DNA of 64,000 nt from Diphasiastrum complanatum. Taxonomy: Eukaryota > Streptophyta > Lycopodiopsida > Lycopodiales > Lycopodiaceae. The DNA lies in contig CM055112.1 of assembly GCA_029204225.1 (NCBI GenBank), positions 31,087,907 to 31,151,906 on the forward strand. Direction: 5' to 3'. The position numbers and the translations under genes were made by a program. Position 1 is the stretch's first letter. Every line of letters begins with the position of its first letter. Under the pieces are notes generated by a model. That model did no database searches and had not been told where the DNA came from. It saw only the letters and a list, made by a program, of their open reading frames with translations. Positions 27,249 to 39,132 of this stretch are shown piece after piece.

Positions 27249-27464
27249 TTTTACCTTTTTTTCCTTCTCCATTCGTGGATCAAGAAAGGGCTCTGGTCCA
27301 TTTAAGATCAAGTGTCGCTCAACCTCATCTAAACTCTTCATACGACATCTCAAACAATCACGACAAGGACACGACACATATTTCATACCATGTGTTGTAG
27401 CTTCTTGCTTGGATTGGTTCAAAAATTCCTGAACCCTATCCACTTTTGTCAATATATCATCCAT
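27249..27464 (-). pseudogene. transposase-associated domain fragment (CACTA type)
   Basis: Starts MDDILTKVDRVQEFLNQSK and continues with YVSCPCRDCLRCRMKSLDEV and RHLILNGPEPFL. The CPC..C spacing followed by the H-L-NG segment is the pattern of the N-terminal transposase-associated domain found before CACTA/En-Spm transposases in plants. It ends at a possible splice donor (AAG then GTAAAA, near 27248). No TNP2-like transposase follows on this strand; the next coding signal is the SET-like region. It may be a gene fragment or an orphan exon. Confidence 0.6.
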
Positions 27465-29010
27465 ATCATCAAGTACTGCATGCAGTTGAATAGATTAGTT
27501 TGTTAGTGCGCAAAAATCAATTTTGAATTCATAAAATAAGTAATGAATATGTTAGTATTACTCCAGGCAATATATCAAAGTACACTAGCAAGTTATTTTC
27601 AAAATTTGGAGCATAGACTTTGTCAAATCCATCTATCTAGCAACTACATATGATCAAATAACCTGATACGTTATAGTGAATATTGAGTACATTACAATTA
27701 GGATAGAGGTCATTGCATTAGAAAAAGCTCATTGCTAAGTTATTTCACAAAACTACGATACACATAATTCATTAAGCTTATTCTAATATTTAGATAATCC
27801 AAAAGACTAATAACTCTTTTTATATATGGTGTAATATTTATAAGATTCCAAATCGTAAGCCTTATAACACCCATTATGCATCATTCATTGGCTTATTAAA
27901 TTTTCAGAAAATATTTAATAAGCTCAATCTAGATCTTTGTTATTAAATGGACATCTAATGAAATCAAATGAATAGCCAAGCAATCAACTTTTCATATTTC
28001 GATTGTGCTAAACCAATCTTACAGTTTTTCATGCACACAAGAAGAGCTTGGTCAAAGACTACGTTTTATGAAAAACCTAATCCATAGAATGTCGGAAAAC
28101 GAGACAACCAAGAAGTACAAGCAATTTAGTAACTTGCATGGGCTTCTTATCAATTATTAAAATAGAAAAGTCAAACCCCCCAAAAAAGGAAAAAAGTGTG
28201 TAAATTAGCATACGAATAGAATAACAGCGTTGCTATCAAATGGGTAATATTTTGTGCAAATGGGAACTCCAAGAAATATTCTAGAAATCTTGCTAAAAAA
28301 GGCATTTCTAAAACCCATTTTGAAAAACAAAGGCTTATAGTATCATGTCTATCACCAAATACTCATGATGTATTCAAATTTATCCAAAGGCAAATACAAA
28401 AATATACATATTTTGGACCTAGTATCAAAATCTATTTTATTGTCACTATGAACTCCTCCAAATTCAACATTGTCAATTACATCGTCAGAAGGTAAATAAG
28501 TGGAGTAGTGGAGACTTCAATAGTTGTAGCATTACTTGAACGTACTTCCAAAGGTTAGCAAGCAGATATTTACAAACATAGATCTAACATACGATCATAC
28601 ATGGTTGGGTAAAAAAATAAACCGATTTCTTTAAAAGTATCTTTTGATTCCAATTTTTTTTTTATATTAAAACGGACTCTTTAAATGCCATAATCTACCA
28701 CTGTTTTTTAAATACAATCTGTATAAAGATCTATATACTAGTATTTATACACACTTTTATACATACACAAACCCAATTAATCTTCTCTATCAATAAAGTA
28801 ATACAAGAATATTCCTTCTCTTCCAATTTTCCAAATCAAAAGCAAAAACCGCACAGAATTGCAATCCAGAGCCATATAGAGGGGCATGATCTAAATCAGA
28901 GGGAGCAGGAATGAAAATGCAAAGAAGAAGACAGAGATCAGAAATGGAGGATCGTAAGAGTATGGAAGTCTTTCAAGCCCTACATGACAATCTGGTTATA
29001 TCGCTTTTTT
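27465..29010. other. AT-rich spacer, no gene seen
   Basis: No coding, RNA gene or clear repeat was recognised. Poly-A and poly-T runs are common. Confidence 0.5.
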
Positions 29011-29193
29011 CTAAAAATTGTTGCTCTTCATTGAGTTGACATGAAGTAGTTGCTTCAGAGCGTCATTTTTATTCGAACTTGCTTCTTCCTTTAGTTCTTC
29101 TCGCAGGCTAACCTTCTCCAAACCGTCATCTGATGAGAGTAAAGGACTCACATTCTCAATTGTCCTCATAATTTCAGGAGGTGTGTTACTCAT
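29011..29193 (-). CDS. small hypothetical ORF, 60 residues
   Basis: Starts MSNTPPEIMRTIENVSPLL and is rich in Glu, Lys, Ser and Asn, with no hydrophobic segment. Composition looks protein-like rather than random, and the stretch could be a first exon, but I recognise no family and no continuing exon. CT-rich microsatellites lie about 250 bp upstream. Confidence 0.25.
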   Translation of the reverse strand: MSNTPPEIMRTIENVSPLLSSDDGLEKVSLREELKEEASSNKNDALKQLLHVNSMKSNNF

Positions 29194-29333
29194 TGTTGCA
29201 TTTTCATGGCCTACATCTTGCTCGTGTAACCTCTACGCTCTACAGCCGTGCATACGTAACTTCTATGCTCTATGCTTTAAAAACCGTATACCAAAAACTT
29301 GCTAATAATGAAAGGTAACGGGCCTGGGAAGGC

Positions 29334-29407
29334 CCGTTTTGGCTTTTTATTAAGCCATGGGCTCGCCCTCCCGGGCTCGTCCACGGCCCAATAAAAAGCC
29401 AAAACGG
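29334..29407. repeat. 18 bp perfect inverted repeat with GC-rich loop
   Basis: CCGTTTTGGCTTTTTATT at 29334-29351 is the exact reverse complement of 29390-29407. The 38 bp between contains CATGGGCTCGCCCTCCCGGG. A transcript would form a stable hairpin. It may be the end of a small non-autonomous element. Confidence 0.85.
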
Positions 29408-29446
29408 TTTAGGGGGGGGGGGCTAAATTTTATTTAAAACATTACA

Positions 29447-29501
29447 CCTCTCTCTCTCTCTCTCTACCCCTGCTCTCGTGCACTCTGTACCTACCTACAC
29501 A

Positions 29502-29533
<32 letters not shown>

Positions 29534-29534
29534 T
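29447..29534. repeat. CT microsatellites with duplicated flank
   Basis: Two CT-rich runs (about 29447-29465 and 29505-29534), each followed by CCCCTGCTCTCGTGCA, which suggests one duplicated segment. Confidence 0.9.
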
Positions 29535-29554
29535 TGCCCCTGCTCTCGTGCAAA

Positions 29555-30732
29555 TGATGGCAAAGCTCTTGCCATCATATCCTTGAATCTGAAAGATACT
29601 CAGATACCTCGTGAATCAAATAGTACCACCTCCAAAGAAGCATGGGCTATTTTAGCAAGCATTTATGTGAGTTCAGATGTATCGACTCGTCTCTTTTTGA
29701 AAAAGAAGGTCTTTACTCTCAAAAGAAGCGAAGGAACCTCAGTCATTGATCATTTGAATGAATTCAAGCAGTTGCTGAATCAACTAGCTGCCATAAGTTC
29801 TCCTATTTTAGAAGAAGACTCTACAATGTCTCTTCTCAACAATCTTCCACTCTCTTATGAAAATCTAGTGTTGCTTTTAAGAATACTCCTGCGCTGTCAC
29901 TCCAGAAGATTGTAGGAAAAACTTAGGAGAAAGAGCTTATCGAGTACCAAGTCAATAGCCAATCCTCACAGCAACCAAATCTAAGTACATTGTCTTCATG
30001 TACTCATGATGAATCAGCCTCTATTGTAGAAGCTCTGTCATTGTCGGATGTAGACAAATGGAAGCTGCTATGGATGTTGAGTACTATTCATTAATGAAAA
30101 ACAACCTTGGAGTCTTGTTAGTCCTCTTGCAAGTTTAAAAACTATTGACAGTAAGTGGATCTTTAAACTAAATCTTAAGCCAGATAGATCAATATATAAA
30201 TGGAAAGCTCGTTTAGTGATTAAAGGTTATATACAAATTTATGGAATAGATCACATTGACACCTTCACTCCAGTGGTAAACATCAATCTATTTGCACCTT
30301 GCTGGACATAGCTACTGCAGAGGATCTAGACATTCATCAGATGGACATCCAAATGACATTCCTTCATGGATTCATATAAGAAGACATTTTCATTTATCAA
30401 CCAAAAGGTTATGTCCTTCAGGGCCAAGATCATTTAGTGTGCAATTCACAGAAGGCACTTTATGGCACCAAGCAAGCTCCTAGTTCCTGGCATAAACGAA
30501 TCAATCACTTCTTTTTGTAGCACGATTTTACTTCATGCTATGCAGACTCAAATGTGTACCTCAACAACAAAGGCTCAAGATATGTGATAGTAGCCTACTG
30601 TGTCGGTAAATATTTAATCATCAGCAGTTATTGCACAAGACAAAGTCTCTATTGTCACAACAATTGAGAATGATGATTAGGACCAGTTCATTACCTACTT
30701 GGTATGGAGATCACTAAAGATTGTGCAAGCAT
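29555..30732 (+). mobile_element. Ty1/copia fossil
   Basis: Plus-strand gag remnant (SKEAWAILASIYVSSDVSTR, LFLKKKVFTLKRSEGTSVID, then LNEFKQLLNQLAA). It is followed by a strongly decayed RT part with traces of the KARLV...YTQ, QMDV.TAFLHG and VC.L.KALYG..QAP segments near 30190-30490. Many breaks; no own LTR identified. It abuts LTR-like repeat copy B. Confidence 0.78.
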
Positions 30733-31323
30733 TGGAGGGTTTGCGGATCCCGAGGCAACTTTAACCCTAGTTAATAAGTGAGAGGGATCTAGCACCCTGT
30801 GTGTGTAAGTCCAACCCGGTGATCACATAGTTATTTGATAATTAGAAAGTTAATAAAAGAACTTTAGGCCTTTTTTGCAGGACTTTTAATGTCGCAGGGC
30901 CTAAATGTCAAGTTAGTGAATAAAGTTGGGACCCCCACCAAAATTGGTTCAAATTCAAATTCAAATTGGTTCCCTCCAATTATTGAATGGGTTCCCACTA
31001 TTTTTTTAAAGTTCAAATAGTTAGGGAAGTAGAAATGGGCCAATAGTATTTTGAGGCCAAGGCCCTCCTCTCCACTATAAATAGGGGCTTACTCGAGTTG
31101 CTCTTCATGTTCAAATCTTCATTTCAATATAAGCAGATTGGCTCTCTTATGGAATGGACTTGTGAATGTCCATGCTCTCGAGCTCCTTTCCTCCATCTCT
31201 CATGCTTTTGTTGTATTTTGCTAATTGTTGGATCTGAATGTTATTGAAATTGTTATTTCTTATGCTTTTTGTGAGAGAGAGAGGGGGAGAGAGAGAGAAA
31301 CAAATATCTATCATCGTAGATCA
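30733..31323 (+). repeat. LTR-like repeat, copy B
   Basis: Plus-oriented counterpart of copy A (24542-25132) and about the same length. Starts TGGAGGGTTTGCGGATCCC, has the TATA box CTATAAATAGGGG at about 31075-31087, and ends near CGTAGATCA after a GA-rich run. Copies A and B are inverted relative to each other. Confidence 0.75.
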
Positions 31324-31472
31324 TAGGTTTAATGGATGTAGTGTTGATTGTGTAGTGTTTAATGCTTAAAGTTAATGGATGTTAGAGTTTGATGTGGATC
31401 TTCCATACATGCTGAATTCTAAGATATGCTATCGCTCTCATGGGATTGTCGCAACTTACCAAACCAAAAAAA

Positions 31473-31848
31473 TAAGATTTATTTTTGAAGTCCAGCGAAA
31501 TGGAAGTGTAAAGCTGGTTGTCTGGTGACATTTATGGGTAGGCGGCCAATATCGCATTGAGAATGGTACAAACAAATACCAAGAAAGTTAATCAGAAAGC
31601 TCATCCAAGAAATCCAGATTCTAGAGAAGAGTAACAACTCAGAATGATTAGACATCCCCACGGTATTAACATCACATGCTTCACCGTTCAAATTTGAACT
31701 TAGCCAAAACAAGAATGCCAGAAGGCCAAATGATTAGTGCAGGCAATGCTTACAATAATGGACTATGTCACCCCTCAACAGTCTTCATAAACTTGCTACT
31801 AAGTTATTCTGATAAAGTAGTTCCAAACACAACATAGTCATCTATGTG
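31473..31848 (+). repeat. left arm of inverted repeat (partner 44638-44989)
   Basis: Its reverse complement matches 44638-44989 through TATGTTGTGTTTGGAACT, CTTTATCAGAATAACTTAGT, AGCAAGTTTATGAAGACTGT, TTGTTTGTACCATTCTCAAT and CAGACAACCAGCTTTACACT, at an estimated 85% by eye. A short open frame in it is shared with the other arm in a broken form, so both could derive from an old coding sequence. Confidence 0.88.
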
Positions 31849-31927
31849 TGCTTTATTGTCTCTCATTCGATGCTGGATTTCCAAATAGACAAAATTACAT
31901 TCAAATCTAGGCAGACAACTTCTTCTT

Positions 31928-32100
31928 TGAAGCCAGACTTTACCAGCTAGCACATTTCCATTGTCTTATTTGAAGCCAGACTTTACCAGTTAGCACATTT
32001 CCATGCATACTGGACAGACATAATTCTATTCAAACCCAGGCAGACATAATTCTATTCAAATATGGACAGAAAGAATTCTATTCGAATCTAGTCAGACAAC
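31928..32100. repeat. short tandem and near-tandem duplications
   Basis: TGAAGCCAGACTTTACCAG..AGCACATTTCCAT occurs at 31928-31961 and 31971-32004. A ~27 bp unit with AATTCTATTC.AA....GGCAGACA follows about three times to 32100. Confidence 0.8.
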
Positions 32101-32272
32101 GATGGCCCTGTGAATTCCTAGTGCAGATGTGTCTTTCTTCTCTGTTGACACTTATCACCAACTATCTGAAACTTACAGATTCGGTTGTCAGACAAATATT
32201 TGTTCTACCGAAGAAATGTTTGAGCTGACCAGTCAATATTCGCACTGATGTACATGGCAAGTGACTAGCCAC

Positions 32273-32332
32273 GTGTAGCTTTTTCATGTTTTGCATAAGG
32301 CTGTGTAGCTTTTTCATGTTTTGCATAAGGCT
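32273..32332. repeat. perfect 30 bp tandem duplication
   Basis: The 30 bp beginning GTGTAGCTTTTTCATGTTTT is repeated without change, so the duplication is recent. Confidence 0.95.
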
Positions 32333-32702
32333 GGACACAGTCCAGAACGTATATCATCCTCCTAATGAAGTTTGAAGCTTGTCTTTAAGCTATTGAAGGA
32401 TAAATTTTCTAAGAACTGGTGACGTGAAGTTCCCACCATTAGTCTCCAGAACATCATGCTTATTTCCAGGTGGCAGAGGCAGCATTTCACACCAAACTTT
32501 CTGTAGCGCAGGCATCCCAAAGGGAGCCGGGAACCACGACTTAGCTTCCCAGCCTTCAACTCTTGCCATCCGAACCCACTTGACATACAAGCAGCCAACT
32601 CGCCAACAACGATCAGACTTAACCAACTTGAAGTTCCAAAAACCAACATTGAGATCCAACCTGGCGCCATGCCAGATCGGGGGTCCCGACGTGGGTGACT
32701 TC

Positions 32703-33357
32703 TGTGAAAAATACAGATCCTAAGTGGATCTAAACTCCAAGATCATTGGCTTGAATGCTTGCACTCCAAACTACATAAGCTAGGAATTGGCAACACATTC
32801 TATGCTACCTAGAATGCAAAGAACTTGATCAAAAAGCATTTATCACAAATGGAAACTTCCATAAACATCAAGTGCGGCCCAAAATAGCATTATACAGTCC
32901 ATAATACATCAGCCTATCACTTTTGGAAAGCACCTAAGATCATACACAATAGCTTGAAGACAATACACACAACAATGCTCTCAATGGAGGAAGAAACAAT
33001 GACAATGATCTATTGATCTCAATGAAGCATACAAAAGGTTTCTCCAACCTGTTCTCCACGACTTCCCTACTATTTATGGATGAGGAAGATGACTCTCTCT
33101 CCTCTCTCTAGAAGGTACTTGACCCTAGATATTCCCTATATAGGAAAAATAGCTAAAACTGGCTTATATGACCAAAATACATCAAAATGGTCTCATTTTG
33201 AAGGGTATGAAGTTTGACACTTCATCATACTGAAAAAATACAGTAAATAAAAACATTGTGGCCTGGTTCACACGTGTGAAACTCCAAAACCAAAACTATT
33301 TACAATTTTAGCCAATTTAGACCTCAAACTAGCTAGGAAATGTTGACAATTTTCACA
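32703..33357 (-). repeat. Copia 3' LTR (left)
   Basis: 655 bp from TGTGAAAAATACAG to GACAATTTTCACA. Contains CTATATAGGAAAA and ACTATTTATGG promoter-like blocks. Differs from the right LTR at about four sites. Confidence 0.95.
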
Positions 33358-33368
33358 CTCCCTCTTCA
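33358..33368 (-). other. polypurine tract of the Copia
   Basis: The minus strand reads TTGAAGAGGGAG directly upstream of the 3' LTR; the same motif precedes the LTR of the related fossil at 22437-23853. Confidence 0.8.
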
Positions 33369-36300
33369 ACATTGGATGCTAGTTTCAACATAGTCTTTGA
33401 GCACATTCCAAGATTAGATCTATGCATTAAATATAGGTCTTTTCCCAATGGTTTGGTGAAGATATCAGCCACACACTCCTTTGAAGAGACATGTTGAAGC
33501 TCCACCTCTTTGGCAATGACTTGATCTCTCACAAAATGGTGAGCAATCTCAATGTGCTTGCTCCTTGCATGAAAAACAGGATTGCTTGCCAAGCTTTGGG
33601 CTGAAAGGTTATCACAAAGTATGATTGGAGTCTTCTCTGGTTCCAGCAAGTGAAGATCCAATAACATCCTCTTGATCCAAAGAATCTCCTTGGTGCATGT
33701 TGTTAATGCCTTGTACTCGGCTTCGGTGGAAGATAGAGAGATAGTTGGTTGCTTCTTTGATAGCCATGAGACCACTCCATCTCCAAGATAGATTGCAAAG
33801 GCACTTGTTGACTTCCTATCCATTTGATCACCTGCAAAATCTGAATCTGAAAATCCACAAAGGTTAGGTGTAGTACCTCCATACAAGATGCCAAAATCTC
33901 TAGATCCCGAGATGTATCTAAGTACTCTCTTTCCTAGCTTCCAATGAGCCTCACTAGGATCTTGCATAAATTGACTTAGTTTACCAACCACAAAGCTTAG
34001 ATCAGGTCTTGTGATGGTTAACCATATAAGAGATCCTATTAGCTTTCTATAGAGAGTAATGTCCTTGAAGGATCTTTCATTACTTCTTGTAGTTAGCTTT
34101 ACATTTGATTCCATAGGAGTAGAAACAACTTTACAATCTTCCATATGAAACCTTTTTAGAATAGAGTTAACATACTTTTCTTGACATATGAATGTAGATT
34201 TAGAAGTTCTAATAATCTCTATTCCTAAGATATAATGAAGTTTACCAAGATCTTGAATTTCAAACTCTCTTTTGAGTGCCATCTTGATTTCATCTATATC
34301 TAGATTGTTACCACCACTTAAGATAATGTCATCAACATAGATCAAAAGTAAAGTGATATCATTTTCATTCAATCTAAAGTAGCGAGAATGATCATACTCA
34401 CTCATAACAAAGTTTTGAGAAAGTAAGAAGGAATTGAGCTTAGCATACCAACTCCTTGGTGCTTGCTTTAGCCCATACAAACTCTTTTGGAGATAGCACA
34501 CATGATTAGGCTCATCATGTGAAACATAGCCTCGGGTTGCTCCATGTAAATATCTTCTTCAAGATCACCATTCAAGAAGGCATTAGTAACATCCATTTGC
34601 CACATATCCCAATCATAAAGAGTTGCAAGAGAGATTAGGATTCGAATAGTTACCATCTTTGCCACGGGTGCAAAGGTCTCGTCATAGTCAATACCATATT
34701 CTTGAGCATACCCCTTTGCCACCAACCTTGCCTTGTACTTGTTGATTGATCCATCTTGATTTGTCTTGATCTTGAAGATCCACTTACAGCCAATTGCCTT
34801 CTTGTCCTTTGGAAGCTTTACCAACCTCCATGTGTTGCTTTTGATGAGTGCTTGATGCTCATGATCCATGGCTTGGATCCATTCCTTCTTTTGAATTGCT
34901 TCACCTACACAAGTTGGTTCATCAAAAGAGGTAAGAAAAGCAAAGTTAGAGTTGTCCACCACTTGCTTTCCTTTTTCATCATAGGTTAGCCTTGATGGCT
35001 TAGCCCTTTGCCTTTGAGTCTTCCTTGAAGTTTGCTTTGGAGTGGCATCTCCATCTTCATCCAAGACATCTTGCACATCATGATGATTAGTAGGCACATC
35101 AACATCAACATCAACAACATTGGAAACATTCTCTTCATGAAAGATGACATCCCTACTTATGACAACTTTCTTTGTAGAAGGAATGTACACTTTGTAAGCC
35201 TTGCTTACTTCACTATAGCCAACAAACACACCCTTCTTTGATGAAGGATCTTCTTTAGTTCTATCATCAAGTGTGATATTGACAAAACATGTACATCCAA
35301 AGATCCTACAATGCTTGACACTCGGCCTTCTACCATAAAGAACCTCATGAGGAGTTTTACCATCCAAGGAAGCACTTGTCCATCTATTACATAGATAGTT
35401 AGCACATGCTAAAGCTTCCCCCCAAAAAGACTTAGCAAGATTAGCATGTAGTCTCATTGCCTTGGCACATTCACAAAGGGTTCTATTCTTCCTCTCGGCC
35501 ACTCCATTCTGTTGTGGAGTCCTAGGACTAGACATCTCCCTCTTAATCCCATGTGCTATACAAAAGTCTTTGAACCTATTTGAGGTGTATTCCCCTCCAT
35601 TATCAGATCTTAAGCATTTGATCTTTGTATTGAATTGGTTTTCCATTTCATTCTTGAACTTGACAAATGCAGCAAACACTTCATCCTTACTTTTAAGAAG
35701 ATAGATCCAAGTATACCTACTAAAGTCATCAATGAAAGTTGCATACATCTTTGCCCCACCATTGCTAGTTGTACTAGAAGAATGAATATCAGAATGCACA
35801 AGTTGAAAAGCTTCTTTAGATCTAGAAGTAGATCTAGAATAAGCAAGTCTATGAGATTTGGACAAGGCACAATGTTCACAAACACTATTGTTTGCAACAA
35901 GACTTTTAGGGAGACCAAGAACAAGCTCTTTCTTTGCCATTACCTCCAAAGATTTGAAGTTGGGATGGCCCAACCTCTTGTGCCAAACTTCTTGGTTTGT
36001 CAATTGCTCCCTAGCCATACATCCTTCATGATTAGAGATCACACATGCATCAAGCTTGAAAAGTTTACCATGCCTCCTACCTTGAGCAATCAAGGATCCA
36101 CATTTACTTATCAAACATGCATCTCCAATGAACTCCACATCAAGTCCTTTGTCAATCATTTGACTTACACTAAGCAAATTCTTAGTGATTGAAGGAATGT
36201 ACAAAACATTTTCAAGATTTGCTTTCCTATTTGTTGAAAGGGAAATAGGAATAGTGCCTATGCCTTTGATGTCACATTGACCATCATTTGCAGTGTAGAT

Positions 36301-37305
36301 GATGTTACCTTCTCCCTCATAAGTCAATAAGGATGTAAAGTATTCCTTATGTCTTGTCATGTGAGATGAGGCTCCACTATCAATCCACCAAGGATCATTA
36401 TCATCTATGTTGGCTAACAAACTTGAAGTCATAACAAGTGATTCACATGTGTTATGTTCTTCCTCATCTATTGTAAGATTTCCTTGCCTCTCTCCTTGCT
36501 CTCTTTTCTTCTTATAACATTCATTTGCAAAATGACCTTTTATCCCACAATAAAAGCACTTGAACTTTGACTTATTGTTCTTAGTAGAAGAGGAAGAAGA
36601 AGAGTGATCATCATGATCAAAGTTACCACCTTTGGACCATTTCCCTTTGCCTTTACCTTTGCCCTTGAATTTGCCTTTTGTGAAGAAAGCCTCTTCACCT
36701 CCACCTTGCAAGGATGCACCATCAAGCTTTGATTGCAACCTATGTTCTTCAGCCAATAAGATTTCTTGCAAGTCAACCACACTTGGCAAGACTCTTTGAA
36801 TGGCAAAACTTTGCACAAGGTTAGCATGTTCATTTAGCAAACCATTCAACATAACTTGGACTATTTCACCATCTTTTATGTTCTCATCAATGCATGCTAA
36901 ATCATCACTTAGGGACTTAACTCTCAAGATAAATGCATGAGCACTTTCACCCTCTCTTTGCCTACTAGAAAATATTTGTCTCCTTAGGGTCAATACCCTA
37001 GATGTGGACTTTGATTCAAAGAGCTTCTTTAAGGCATTCCATGCCTCACTTGCACTTTGACACTTTCCAACTTCCTTGAGAAGTTCATTTGTAACATTCA
37101 TTTTAATGATATGAAGAGCCCTTTTGGCCTTCTTATCAAACCTTTGTTGCTCTTGAAGTGTGAGAGGTCTCTCTTCAATTTCTGCAACTATGTCCATGAG
37201 TTCATTCAACTCAAGTAAGGACTCCATCCTCACTTTCCAAGTAGAGTAGTTTGATGAACTCAACCTTTCACTAGACTCTAGCATGATCCCACCATTGGAA
37301 GCCAT
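33359..37305 (-). other. gag-pol coding remains of the Copia
   Basis: Parts from right to left: a gag region starting MASNGGIMLESSERLSSSNY with a CCHC knuckle (CFYCGIKGHFANEC, near 36520); protease with WWIDSGASSHMTRH (near 36370); GAG-pre-integrase with WHKRLGHPNF (near 35970); integrase with HSDIHSSSTTSNGG and LRSDNGGEYTS (35600-35790); RT with YVDDIILSGG (near 34320); and RNase H with STEAEYKAL (near 33720). Gag-pol in copia elements is one reading unit. Described as a fossil; no repair is implied. Confidence 0.92.
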
Positions 37306-38459
37306 GATTCTAATGTTTCTTCAACTTTTAGGTTCTGTCCTAAAGCACTTAGCACTCACTTTTCTCTCAACAAATGATAGATAAAGAGATCTATGAAGAT
37401 TTAGGACCCTAAAACACTTCTATCTTGAACCTAGATGGTTTTCAAGCATAGAAAGGAAGATTGAAACACATGCAACACTTTGCACACACTAAGAATGGAT
37501 TACAAAATCAAACCAACCTGAACACACTCTTGCTTAAGCTCTCAAACTTTCCAGCAAGTGACCAAATCAAGTTATGGTGTGAAGAGTTACTTGCATTCTT
37601 AGAAAATACCCAAAACTAGGATGCCAAGATTACCTAGTAATGAACAAACTTGATCAACATATGATCAACACACTAAGATATTGATTCAACCTGTAAAACC
37701 ACATGTAAACCACACTTCTAAAAGTTTATAAACTCCAGCAAGTGATAAATACAAGATTTAGAGGTGAATGAATGAGCACACTTAGTGAATCACAAGACTA
37801 GCTTCACTATCTTGTCAAATCTTGGTGTTTAGATGTAGATCTAAGATCACTTCACATGAGAATGTTCCTCAACCTGTTAAGAACCTGAAAACACACTTGC
37901 ATAATGGTTAACACCTTCCAGCAAATGCTCCAATCAAATTACATAAGGAGAGTTACTTACATGCTCAACAAAGTACACCAAAATTTATGCCAAAATTGAT
38001 GACAATCTTTACAATATGCTCTTCACAATGGAGCTTACAATATGTTCACCCAAAAAAGGGGATCTTTCATCCAAATGGGAGCTTTGCTCAGCCTTTAGGA
38101 GAATTACAACTCACTCAAAAGAGCATTTGTCATCCACTTAAGGAGAAGTTTCATCCACTTAAGGAGAGTGTTCATCCAAGAATGGAGATTGTCAACAATA
38201 GGATTGAAAAGAACATTGTTAGTATTGAATATGCACAAGCCTCACAATCACAAATGATTAGGTGTTATGATCTGATCCAAAATAGTTTCTTTTCAGCCTC
38301 TGATCTTCAATAGACCTGAAATATGCTTTTGATCCACAAGTTCAACTCACAAAACAAAGGTTAGTAAGATTTGATCAACAAAGCAATGCAAAATCATGCT
38401 AGAACTTGATCAAACATCCAAATATCACCAAAAATGGAATACTTACTGTAAATAGAAGC

Positions 38460-38477
38460 CAACCAGCTCTGATACCA
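38460..38477 (-). other. primer binding site of the Copia, initiator-Met tRNA
   Basis: The minus strand reads TGGTATCAGAGCTGGTT directly inside the 5' LTR, complementary to the 3' end of initiator-Met tRNA. Confidence 0.92.
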
Positions 38478-39132
38478 TGTGAAAAATACAGATCCTAAGT
38501 GGATCTAAACTCCAAGATCATTGGCTTGAATGCTTGCACTCCAAACTACATAAGCTAGGAATTGGCAACACATTCTATGCTACCTAGAATGCAAAGAACT
38601 TGATCAAAAAGCATTTATCACAAATGGAAACTTCCATAAACATCAAGTGCGGTCCAAAATAGCATTATACAGTCCATAATACATCAGCCTATCACTTTTG
38701 GAAAGCACCTAAGATCATACACAATAGCTTGAAGACAATACACACAACAATGCTCTCAATGGAGGAAGAAACAATGACAATGATCTATTGATCTCAATGA
38801 AGCATACAAAAGGTTTCTCCAACCTGTTCTCCACGACTTCCCTACTATTTATGGATGAGGAAGATGACTCTCTCTCCTCTCTCTAGAAGGTACTTGACCC
38901 TAGATATTCCCTATATAGGAAAAATAGCTAAAAATGGCTTATATGACCAAAATACATCAAAATGGTCTCATTTTGAAGGGTATGAAGTTTGACACTTCAT
39001 CATACTGAAAAAATACAGTAAATAAAAACATTGTGGCCTGGTTCACACGTGTGAAACTCCAGAACCAAAACTATTTACAATTTTAGCCAATTTAGGCCTC
39101 AAACTAGCTAGGAAATGTTGACAATTTTCACA
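38478..39132 (-). repeat. Copia 5' LTR (right)
   Basis: 655 bp partner of 32703-33357. Confidence 0.95.

Larger units (their letters stand above)
32703..39132 (-). mobile_element. young Ty1/copia element, nearly whole
   Basis: 6430 bp with two 655 bp LTRs, TG...CA ends and ACTTC duplications at 32698-32702 and 39133-39137. The initiator-Met primer site and a polypurine tract are in place. The interior carries all expected parts in copia order on the minus strand. It looks whole in structure, with about one break in coding. The LTRs differ at about four sites by eye (~0.6%), which suggests an insertion of a few hundred thousand years at a grass-like rate, later than the gypsy LTR it interrupts. 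Confidence 0.95.

Noticed and set aside
32362-32670. Minus-strand open frames ending in a plausible C-terminus just left of the gypsy
   Set aside because: Most of each frame is gypsy LTR sequence. The host part (about 35 codons) has no recognisable family, and joining it across the insertion gives only a short unsupported stretch.
37987-38313. 108-codon plus-strand frame in the Copia leader
   Set aside because: It lies antisense to the element, is made partly of short repeats (CATCCACTTAAGGAGA), and matches no family.
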